From Pseudomonadota bacterium (lineage in GTDB: Bacteria; Pseudomonadota; Alphaproteobacteria; Caulobacterales; Caulobacteraceae): a stretch of DNA of 24,843 nucleotides. The notes under the pieces were generated by a model. The model was given only the letters and a program-made list of their open reading frames with translations, was not told where the DNA came from and did not search any database. Location: the NCBI GenBank assembly GCA_023433585.1, contig JAEZCL010000006.1, positions 1-24,843 on the forward strand, in the 5' to 3' direction. Position numbers and translations under genes: made by a program. Below are positions 15,055 to 21,584 of the stretch, in pieces (positions within the stretch are counted from its first letter, which is position 1; every line of letters starts with the position of its first letter).

Positions 15055-16422
15055 TTACCCGATGGAGCAGGTCTCCGGGATGGGTGCTGCCACGACGAAG
15101 GCACGGGTGGATCGAATGAAACAATACGGCGCGACGAAAACCAGCAGGTGGGCGCCGCCTTCGACCGTCGTCAGATCGACGTCTCCTGCCTGTCGAAGCA
15201 TTTCGACATGAGCCGTCACACCTTCATAGGGCGTGTTCGGGTCGTGAGTTCCGTGGATCACCAGGGTGCGCGGCAGACTTGGCGGCGACTCCCCAAACGC
15301 GGCGTCACGCTCGTAGAGCGGCATGGGGTTGGCCGCGAGAAAGCCCGGCAGAGGACTGGTGAACAGGGCCGCTGCGGCTTCCTCTGCTACCGTTTCAGCC
15401 GTCAAATCCCGGCGCTCGTTGTTCTCCGACCCACTGATCAGCATCACCAGCGGGAGGGAGGGAGGAGACTGCGGGAACCGGCTCATGGCCCCCATGGTCG
15501 TCTCCAGGTTCAACGCCGTGCTGCGCAGAAGCGTGGTTTCGCCATGGGTCAGTTCCTCGACAATTCCGGGAACATGCGCCCGCAATTCGGGGAAATTCAG
15601 CAGGGCGCCCATGAATCGCTTCAGGTCGCCGCCGGGGACTGTCGCAAGCCAGGCAGGCTGATCGGGGACGGCGGCCAGCAGACGTTCGTAGGCAGCCGCC
15701 TGATCCGTCGTCAGCAGTTCACGGCCCACGCGATCGACCACGGCGGTGCGACGGCTCAGGTCCCATTGCGCCGCTGTCTCGGGCGGGACGAGCCCGTCCA
15801 GAATCAGGCCGTCGATCCGAGGCGCTGCGACCTGCATCATGCGCAGGACCATCTGGGTTCCATAGGAGACCGCATAGACATACACCTCTCCCCGGCCGCG
15901 ATGCGCTGCGATCAGGTCGGACAGGTCATGGGCCGCGTTGGTGATGGTGAAGGCATGTGCGCGTTCGATGTTCTGATAGAGCGCGCCGATGCACGGCCCC
16001 CATTCGGCGGCGGCCAGGGCGATCCCGTCCTCGCTGCCGACCGCTTCCTGATCGGGACAGAGTTTCGAGGAATAGCCCGTTCCGCGATGATCGGGGGCCA
16101 TCAGGTCCATCTCGGGGAAGGCTTGGCGCAGCGTGTTCAGGAACGGATAGAAGCCGGCGCCGGATTCGCCCGGTCCGCCCGCGACCAGCCAGACCTGACC
16201 GCGTGACAAGCCCACGGCCGGGAATTTGCGCACGAACAGGTCGGCGCCCCCCTCGACCCCGCCGCCATGATCCAGCGGGACGGATGCGACGGCGCAGAGC
16301 GAACCGTTCAACTCCGGCGCGTCATCAGCATCGACGCATGGGCGGAATGCGTCCGCTTGAACAGCCCCGCCCGCAAGGGCCAGAAACAAGGCCATTCCGG
16401 CCGCGAGAAAGGTCGGTTTCAT
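15055..16422 (-). CDS. secreted alpha/beta hydrolase (S33/TAP-like peptidase family)
   Basis: Exported serine hydrolase of 455 residues from the ATG at 16422, which has a strong GGAGGGG Shine-Dalgarno sequence. The frame is open 21 codons further upstream, but those Arg-rich residues would precede the signal peptide. Residues 1-25 (MKPTFLAAGMALFLALAGGA, then VQADA) form a cleavable signal. The fold shows the oxyanion loop GGPGESG (82-88), DHRGTGYS (111-118), the nucleophile Ser186 in AVSYGTQ, and a C-terminal TAP-like part with Asp394 in HGTHDPNTP and His425 in EGGAHLL. This pattern is that of proline iminopeptidase/tripeptidyl-aminopeptidase relatives, so release of N-terminal residues from peptides is likely but the substrate is unknown. 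Its G+C is somewhat lower than that of its neighbours. It lies between lolD and the SidA-like gene. Confidence 0.85.
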   Translation of the reverse strand: MKPTFLAAGMALFLALAGGAVQADAFRPCVDADDAPELNGSLCAVASVPLDHGGGVEGGADLFVRKFPAVGLSRGQVWLVAGGPGESGAGFYPFLNTLRQAFPEMDLMAPDHRGTGYSSKLCPDQEAVGSEDGIALAAAEWGPCIGALYQNIERAHAFTITNAAHDLSDLIAAHRGRGEVYVYAVSYGTQMVLRMMQVAAPRIDGLILDGLVPPETAAQWDLSRRTAVVDRVGRELLTTDQAAAYERLLAAVPDQPAWLATVPGGDLKRFMGALLNFPELRAHVPGIVEELTHGETTLLRSTALNLETTMGAMSRFPQSPPSLPLVMLISGSENNERRDLTAETVAEEAAAALFTSPLPGFLAANPMPLYERDAAFGESPPSLPRTLVIHGTHDPNTPYEGVTAHVEMLRQAGDVDLTTVEGGAHLLVFVAPYCFIRSTRAFVVAAPIPETCSIG

Positions 16423-16505
16423 GTCCCCTCCGAATCCCCTTCGCGACCTTGATAGGCGAGGCGAACGGACAAGGGGCGTTAACAATCCGCAAGGCTGACG
16501 GATCG

Positions 16506-17285
16506 TCAGTAGGCGTGGCTCTCCGCCGGGCGCTCTTCCAGATGCCCGTCCCTCAGGGCGAACACGCGGTCCATGTGGCCGGCCAGCTCCATGTTGTGGG
16601 TGGCGATGAGGGCGGCGACGCCGGTGGTCTTGGCCAGTTCGCGCAGGGACTCGAACACCGCCTGGCTGGTGGCCGGGTCCAGGTTGCCGGTGGGCTCGTC
16701 GGCCAGAAGCAGGCGCGGTCGGTTGGCCAGGGCGCGGGCCACCGCGACCCGCTGCTGTTCGCCGCCTGAAAGCTGCGCCGGCTGGTGCGTCAGGCGTTCG
16801 CCCAGGCCCAGGGCGATCAGAAGCTCGGACGCCCGCGCCCGCGCGACCGCATATGAGGCGCCGCCGATGCGCATGGGCAGGGCCACATTGTCGCCAGCGT
16901 CGAACTCGGGCAGCAGATGGTGGAACTGATAAACGAAGCCCACCTTGGCCAGACGGATGCGCGTGCGCGCCCGCTCATCCAGCGCGCCCACGTCCTGGCC
17001 GTCGATGATGACCTGGCCCGAGGTGGGGCGCTCCAAGAGGCCTGCGGCGTGCAGCAGGCTCGACTTGCCCGAGCCGGACGGCCCGATCAGGCCCACCACC
17101 TCGCCCGGAAACACGTCCAGATCGACGCCCTTGAGCACCTCCAGCCCGCCCTGAGCCGTGTCATAGACGCGCGTGACGCCGCGCAGGGACAGGACGGGGT
17201 TGCTCCCCTTCTCCGTCACCCTCGGGCTCGTCCCGAGGGCCCATTCGTCAGCCGCAGGCGTTTTTGCTTTCGTCGCACGGACCAT
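16506..17285 (-). CDS. lolD: lipoprotein-releasing ABC transporter ATP-binding protein LolD
   Basis: ATPase that drives release of outer-membrane lipoproteins from the inner membrane with LolC/E. It has 259 residues against 233 in E. coli. Walker A GPSGSGKS (68-75), Q-loop VYQFHHLLPEF (118-128), signature LSGGEQQR (172-179), Walker B LLLADEP (192-198) and the H-loop His230 are intact, and the VYQFHHLLPEFDAGDNV segment is typical of LolD. The ATG at 17285 has GGAG 7 nt upstream. With this start, residues 15-24 (WALGTSPRVT) are translated from a REP-like repeat arm, giving a non-homologous N-terminal extension of about 26 residues. A GTG at 17219, inside the repeat, would give a near-normal length but has poor spacing to a ribosome site. 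It follows the lolC/E gene by 76 bp. Confidence 0.93.
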   Translation of the reverse strand: MVRATKAKTPAADEWALGTSPRVTEKGSNPVLSLRGVTRVYDTAQGGLEVLKGVDLDVFPGEVVGLIGPSGSGKSSLLHAAGLLERPTSGQVIIDGQDVGALDERARTRIRLAKVGFVYQFHHLLPEFDAGDNVALPMRIGGASYAVARARASELLIALGLGERLTHQPAQLSGGEQQRVAVARALANRPRLLLADEPTGNLDPATSQAVFESLRELAKTTGVAALIATHNMELAGHMDRVFALRDGHLEERPAESHAY

Positions 17286-17353
17286 TCAGAAGCTCCGGGC
17301 CAGAGGTTTGAGCCCCGGCGCCGTGGGTCCTCGGGACGAGCCCGAGGATGACG
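17214..17353. repeat. inverted pair of REP-like palindromes at the lolC/E-lolD junction
   Basis: Arms at 17214-17243 and 17324-17353 are inverted relative to each other with two mismatches, separated by 80 bp. They are the same 30-bp unit and nearly the same spacing as the pair at 2327-2464. The right arm lies in the intergenic gap. The left arm lies inside the predicted lolD frame, and the lolD ATG and Shine-Dalgarno sequence lie between the arms, so pairing of the arms in mRNA could hide the lolD ribosome site. Confidence 0.85.
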
Positions 17354-17361
17354 GCGTAAAG

Positions 17362-18645
17362 CTACTCATAGCGAAGGGCCTCCACCGGATCGATGCGCGA
17401 GGCGTTCCACGACGGCGGCAGGCTGGCCACGCAGGACATCAGCAGCGACCACACCGTGACCCAGAACACGTCCAGCGGGTCCACCAGCGCCGGCACCCCG
17501 TCCAGCATATAGACGTCGGCCGGGAACAGCTGGACCCCCAGAATCCATTCCAGGAAATGCTGGATCGATCCGATGTTCCAGCAGAACAGCAGCCCCAGAA
17601 CCAGGCCCGCCAGGGTGCCCGCCACCCCGATGGTCGCCCCGGCCATGAAGAAGATGCGCAGGATCGCCGAGGGACTGGCCCCAATGGTGCGCAGGATGGC
17701 GATGTCGCGGCCCTTGTTCTTCACCAGCATGACGATGCCCGAGATGATGTTCATGGCGGCGATGGCCACCACCAGCCCCAGGATGATGCTCATGGCCACG
17801 CGCTCGACCTTCAGCGCGCCCCAGAAGGCGGCCATTCGGCTGCGCCAGTCGCTGACCAGGGCGCCCTGCCCCGCCGCCTGGCTGACCGGCGCCAGATAGC
17901 GTTCCACCTGATCCGGCTCGGCCACCTTGATCTCGATGACGTCCCACAGCCCTTCCTTGCCGAAGAACAGCTGCGCCTGCTCCAGCGGCATGAACACGAA
18001 CGCCCGGTCATAGTCCGCCGCGCCGGACTGGAAGATCCCGCCCACCACATAGGTCTTGGACATGCCCAGGTCGCCGAAGGCCGTGGCGCCGCCCTCGGCC
18101 GACATCAGGGTCATCAGATCCCCGACCCTCAGACCCATCTGATCCGCCAGGGCCTTGCCGATCAGGATGTTGTCGCCGCCGTAGGCGCCCTGGCCGAACC
18201 GGGCGCGGGCCGCGTCGTCCAGGCTGGCGTTGACGAAACTCATGGAGGCCAGGTCGTCCGGCGAGACGCCGCGCACGATGCCGCCGGTGGTCTGGCCGTG
18301 GGCGCGGAACATGGCCGGGGATTCGGTCAGGGGCGTCACGCTGATGACCCCGGGCGTGTCGCGGATGCGGTCGATGGCGTCGTTGCGGTCCGGCGCCTGC
18401 AGCACCTGACCCTGCACATACATGTGCCCGTTGAACGACAGCATCCGGCTGAGCAGTTCGGTGCGGAAGCCGGACATGATGCTCATGACGCTGATGAGCA
18501 CCGCCACGGCCAGCATGATGCCGATGAAGCTGATGACCGCGATCAGGGCGACCCCGCCCTCCCTGCGTTTGGCGCGCAGATAACGCAGCGCCAGCCCGAT
18601 CTCCCAGGCGCTGAACGGCCCGGCGGGTTTGGCTGCATCGGTCAT
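17362..18645 (-). CDS. lipoprotein-releasing system transmembrane protein LolC/LolE
   Basis: Inner-membrane permease of the Lol lipoprotein exporter, 427 residues, normal for the family. It has the MacB-type layout: a first helix at about 32-55 (VALIAVISFIGIMLAVAVL), a large periplasmic domain (about 58-280), and three C-terminal helices. The VKNKGRDIAILRTIGAS loop before helix 3 is the conserved coupling region facing LolD. Alphaproteobacteria usually have one such gene where E. coli has lolC and lolE; only one is seen here, so it may act as a homodimer. The ATG at 18645 is chosen over the frame's upstream start (18669) because GGAGGAG stands 4 nt before it and MTDAAKPAGPFSAWEIGLALRYL matches the family. 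That ribosome site belongs to the 187-bp repeat element. Confidence 0.93.
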   Translation of the reverse strand: MTDAAKPAGPFSAWEIGLALRYLRAKRREGGVALIAVISFIGIMLAVAVLISVMSIMSGFRTELLSRMLSFNGHMYVQGQVLQAPDRNDAIDRIRDTPGVISVTPLTESPAMFRAHGQTTGGIVRGVSPDDLASMSFVNASLDDAARARFGQGAYGGDNILIGKALADQMGLRVGDLMTLMSAEGGATAFGDLGMSKTYVVGGIFQSGAADYDRAFVFMPLEQAQLFFGKEGLWDVIEIKVAEPDQVERYLAPVSQAAGQGALVSDWRSRMAAFWGALKVERVAMSIILGLVVAIAAMNIISGIVMLVKNKGRDIAILRTIGASPSAILRIFFMAGATIGVAGTLAGLVLGLLFCWNIGSIQHFLEWILGVQLFPADVYMLDGVPALVDPLDVFWVTVWSLLMSCVASLPPSWNASRIDPVEALRYE

Positions 18646-18646
18646 G

Positions 18647-18833
18647 CTTCTCCTCCCCGTGCGAAGCATGGGGAGGGGGACCGCTCGGGCGACTCAGCCC
18701 GAGGGGTGGAGGGGGCGGCCGGGTATTGGAAGGTTAGCGGAAGGCGATCAAACACCGCGCCGCCCCCTCCGTCACGGGCGCTGAGTCGCGCCCGCGCCAC
18801 CTCCCCATTCGCTGCGCGAACAGGGAGGAGAAG
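18647..18833. repeat. 187-bp MITE-like palindromic element between proS and lolC/E
   Basis: Two arms of about 75 bp (18647-18719 and 18759-18833) form an imperfect inverted repeat. Both ends read CTTCTCCTCCC inwards. They share GGGGAGG, a GCGACTCAG core and a GGAGGGGGCGGC block next to a short unique centre. The element starts 11 bp after the proS stop and ends 1 bp before the lolC/E ATG. It could be a non-autonomous mobile element or a large extragenic palindrome; target-site duplications were not seen. As RNA it would fold into a long hairpin. Confidence 0.8.
18650..18656 (-). promoter_or_regulatory. lolC/E Shine-Dalgarno provided by the repeat element
   Basis: GGAGGAG on the - strand, 4 nt before the ATG at 18645. 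It is part of the conserved terminus of the 187-bp element; the opposite end (18824-18830) carries the mirror copy. Confidence 0.7.
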
Positions 18834-18844
18834 TGATGCGCCCG

Positions 18845-20158
18845 TCACGTCAGCTTTTCCAGGGCCGCAGCCAGCGACAGGGTCTCGCGCTCGCCCGTGG
18901 CGCGGCGTTTCAGCTCCACCACGCCGTCCGCCAGCCCCTTGGGGCCGATGATGAGCTGCCAGGGCACGCCGATCAGGTCGGCGGTGGCGAACTTGCCGCC
19001 CGGGCGCTCGTCGGTGTCGTCATAAAGCACGTCCAGTCCGGCGGCCTCCAGTCTGGCGACCGCGTCCTCGCAGGCCGTCGAAACCGCCGCGTCGTTGGCG
19101 CGCAGATTGATGACGACGACGTTGAACGGCGCCACCGCGTCGGGCCAGATGATGCCGCCGTCGTCATGACCGGCCTCGATGATGGCGCCCATCAGGCGCG
19201 ACACGCCGACGCCGTAGCTGCCCATGTGAACGTCCGTGTCCTGGCCGTCCGGCCCGGCCACGCGGGCCTTCATGGGGGCCGAGTATTTGGTCCCGAAATA
19301 GAAGATGTGGCCCACCTCGATGCCCCGCGCCGACAGGCGGTCGGCCTCGGCCGTCTCGGCCTCGAACCGGGCCGGATCGTGCATCTCCTCGGTCGCGGCG
19401 TAGAGAGACGTGCGCTCGTCAACGATTGATTGCAGATCGTCCCAGTCCACCTCGCCGCCCGGCGCCGACATCTCCACCAGCTTGCGGTCACAGAAGACCG
19501 CGCTTTCGCCCGTTTCGGCCAGGACGATGAACTCGTGGCTGAGGTCGCCGCCGATGGGGCCGGTGTCGGCGCGCATGGGCACGGCCTTCAGCCCCATGCG
19601 GGCGAAGGTGTTCAGATAGGCGACGAACATGCGGTTGTAGGCCTTGCGCGCGCCCGCCTCGTCCAGGTCGAAGGAATAGGCGTCCTTCATCAGGAACTCC
19701 CTACCCCTCATGACGCCGAAGCGGGGGCGGCGCTCGTCGCGGAACTTCCACTGGATGTGAAACAGGTTCAGCGGCAACTGCCTGTAGCTCTTCACATAGG
19801 CGCGGAAGATGTCGGTGACCATCTCCTCGTTGGTGGGGCCGTACAGCAGCTCGCGTTCATGCCGGTCGGTGATGCGCAGCATCTCCGGGCCATAGGCGTC
19901 GTAACGCCCGGACTCCCGCCACAGGTCGGCCAGTTGCAGCGTCGGCATCAGCAGTTCGACGGCGCCCGCCCTCACCTGCTCCTCGCGCACGATCTGCTCG
20001 ATCTTCTTCAGCACCCTGAGGCCCAGGGGCAGCCAGGCGTAGATGCCCGCCGCCTCCTGACGGATCAGGCCCGCGCGCAGCATCAGTTGATGCGACACGA
20101 TCTGGGCGTCCGAGGGGGCTTCCTTGAGGATCGGCAGGAAATAGCGCGAGAGACGCAT
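18845..20158 (-). CDS. proS: prolyl-tRNA synthetase (short alphaproteobacterial type)
   Basis: Class II aminoacyl-tRNA synthetase charging tRNA-Pro, 437 residues. It is the short form that lacks the INS editing domain found in the ~570-residue E. coli type; the sequence passes from motif 2 directly to the later catalytic motifs. Motif 1 lies around GIYAWLPLGLRVLKKI, motif 2 at FRDERRPRFGVMRGREFLMKDAYSF and motif 3 at GSYGVGVSRLMGAII. An anticodon-binding domain (about 345-437) ends the protein. The ATG at 20158 gives the expected MRLSRYFLPILKE. With no INS domain, correction of Ala-tRNA-Pro would need a separate YbaK/ProXp-type protein, not present here. Confidence 0.97.
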   Translation of the reverse strand: MRLSRYFLPILKEAPSDAQIVSHQLMLRAGLIRQEAAGIYAWLPLGLRVLKKIEQIVREEQVRAGAVELLMPTLQLADLWRESGRYDAYGPEMLRITDRHERELLYGPTNEEMVTDIFRAYVKSYRQLPLNLFHIQWKFRDERRPRFGVMRGREFLMKDAYSFDLDEAGARKAYNRMFVAYLNTFARMGLKAVPMRADTGPIGGDLSHEFIVLAETGESAVFCDRKLVEMSAPGGEVDWDDLQSIVDERTSLYAATEEMHDPARFEAETAEADRLSARGIEVGHIFYFGTKYSAPMKARVAGPDGQDTDVHMGSYGVGVSRLMGAIIEAGHDDGGIIWPDAVAPFNVVVINLRANDAAVSTACEDAVARLEAAGLDVLYDDTDERPGGKFATADLIGVPWQLIIGPKGLADGVVELKRRATGERETLSLAAALEKLT

Positions 20159-20227
20159 CGGGATTCCGTTTCAAGACGTGGGCCCACCGTTTAGCCGGGC
20201 GGCGACGGCGCTGGCAATGCGCGGGCC

Positions 20228-20485
20228 TCAGCCCGCGCCAGGCAGGTCGGGCAACGGGAAAGCTTCGGTTGCGATCACGACCATGATGACCACCCAGATG
20301 ACGGCCGAGATCCAGGTGGTGGTGATGAATTTCTTCTTCAGGTTCGGATTGACCGGCGCACCCCAGTCGCCGCCGTCCGTCTGGCGCTCGCGCGGTCCCT
20401 GACTCATCCCCAGCGGCAGGACGGCGAACAGCACCACCCACCAGCAGACCAGATAAACGGCGACGGCGGTGAACGGTCCGACCAT
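20228..20485 (-). CDS. DUF1467 family small membrane protein
   Basis: Membrane protein of 85 residues with two transmembrane helices (about 5-25 and 54-73). A polar loop contains QGPRERQTDGGDWGAPVNPNLKKKF, the conserved part of the family. Function is unknown. The family is widespread in Alphaproteobacteria and typically sits between the epimerase gene and proS, as here. Its ATG overlaps the epimerase stop by one base (TGATG), so the two are translationally coupled. It lies 69 bp before proS. Confidence 0.88.
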   Translation of the reverse strand: MVGPFTAVAVYLVCWWVVLFAVLPLGMSQGPRERQTDGGDWGAPVNPNLKKKFITTTWISAVIWVVIMVVIATEAFPLPDLPGAG

Positions 20486-20922
20486 CAGCGCGGCCCTCCT
20501 GCATGCCCATTCTGGGGCGTTTCCATCAGTTCCACCAGTACGCCGCCCATGTCCTTTGGGTGCACGAAGATGATGGGGGTTCCATGGGCGCCGATGCGCG
20601 GCTCGCCTGTGCCCAGGATGGTCGCCCCGCGCGCGCGCAAGGCGTCACGCGCGGCGATGATGTCGGCGACCTCGTAACAGACATGATGCTGGCCGCCCCT
20701 GGGGTTCCTGGCCAGAAAACCGTGGATGGGCGAATCCTCGCCCAGCGGCTCGATCAGTTCGATCTGGCTGTTCTCCAGGTCGATGAAACAGACCCGCACG
20801 CCCTGCGCCGGCAGGTCGAAGGGCTCGCCCGCCTCGGCGGCGCCCAGCATGTCGCGGTAAAGGGCCACGGCGGCTTCGATGGAGGGCGTCGCCACGCCCA
20901 CATGATTCAGTCGTCCGATCAT
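20485..20922 (-). CDS. mce: methylmalonyl-CoA epimerase
   Basis: Converts (S)- to (R)-methylmalonyl-CoA in the propionate to succinyl-CoA route. It is a 145-residue glyoxalase/VOC-fold protein with two beta-alpha-beta-beta-beta modules. Probable metal ligands are His7 (LNHVGVAT), one of His79/His80 (GQHHVCYEV) and Glu131 (GVLVELME). NSQIELIEPLGEDSPI is typical of epimerases rather than other VOC proteins. Propionyl-CoA carboxylase and mutase genes are not in this window. A 1-base overlap links it to the DUF1467 gene. Confidence 0.93.
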   Translation of the reverse strand: MIGRLNHVGVATPSIEAAVALYRDMLGAAEAGEPFDLPAQGVRVCFIDLENSQIELIEPLGEDSPIHGFLARNPRGGQHHVCYEVADIIAARDALRARGATILGTGEPRIGAHGTPIIFVHPKDMGGVLVELMETPQNGHAGGPR

Positions 20923-20961
20923 GAGAACCGGCTTAGCGGGTTTGATCCTCGGGGGCGAGGG

Positions 20962-21468
20962 TCAGCAGCCGGTCTGCGTCGTCGCGTCCGCGCCGGTCAG
21001 GTCGCGCAGGTTCCAGTCGTTCTGCACGCTGCGCACATTGGTGATGCGCCATTCGCCGTTTTCGCGGCGGCACAGGTCATAGGCCATGGAGACCGGCCGC
21101 CCGCCCCGCTCGAACCGCGCCACCACGGCCGAACCGTCCGGGCCGCTGGCGACCGCTTCGACCACGAGGCCGGCGACCGCGCCGTCCTGGGCGTCCAGGC
21201 GATAGTCGAACGCCACGCCGTCCTCGCCCGACAGGCCCGCCACCAGCGGCTCGGTGAAATACAGGCGCACATGCGGTGCGGCCGTGGGGATCGTCGGCTC
21301 CATGTAGAGGGCCTGGACCAGTCCCTCGGGCGTCAGGGCCTCGGGCGCGGGCGCGGCCGCCGGCTCGGCGGCGGGCACGGCCTCATTGGCCTCGATCCGT
21401 TCGGGACGGTCACAGGCGGCGACGGCCAGCACCGCGCTCAACCCGGCGATGGCGATGATAAGGCGCAT
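20962..21468 (-). CDS. lipoprotein of unknown function
   Basis: Protein of 168 residues with signal peptide and lipobox AVAAC (Cys19). An Ala/Pro/Glu linker (about 25-45) leads to a small domain of about 115 residues ending VSMAYDLCRRENGEWRITNVRSVQNDWNLRDL. That ending resembles small periplasmic domains with a NTF2-like or DUF3828-like strand pattern; the resemblance is by eye only. Two further cysteines (in DLCRR and the C-terminal residue) may pair. It lies in the rnj-mce interval on the same strand, 39 bp before mce. Confidence 0.75.
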   Translation of the reverse strand: MRLIIAIAGLSAVLAVAACDRPERIEANEAVPAAEPAAAPAPEALTPEGLVQALYMEPTIPTAAPHVRLYFTEPLVAGLSGEDGVAFDYRLDAQDGAVAGLVVEAVASGPDGSAVVARFERGGRPVSMAYDLCRRENGEWRITNVRSVQNDWNLRDLTGADATTQTGC

Positions 21469-21510
21469 GGCGTTCTCCCTGTCGTCGTCAGGCCAGCATA
21501 GAGCGAAATC

Positions 21511-21539
21511 GGTTCAGGTGGACACAGTCCGCCTGAACC
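21511..21539 (-). terminator. hairpin downstream of rnj
   Basis: A 29-nt inverted repeat: GGTTCAGG and CCTGAACC as outer arms, GGAC/GTCC as inner arms, a loop of ACA, and one non-Watson-Crick position. It lies about 45 bp after the RNase J stop and upstream of the lipoprotein ATG. Only a short T run follows on the - strand, so it may be a weak terminator, a processing site or an operator. Confidence 0.4.
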
Positions 21540-21584
21540 CAGATATTCGCTCAACTTAAAAGCTAGCCCATGCTGCGGATCGGC

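Noticed and set aside
16423..16485. Upstream start for the secreted hydrolase
   Set aside because: It would put an Arg-rich stretch before the signal peptide. The ATG at 16422 has a strong Shine-Dalgarno sequence.
17362..18645. Separate lolC and lolE genes
   Set aside because: Only one permease gene is present in the window; the family in Alphaproteobacteria commonly has a single LolC/E protein.
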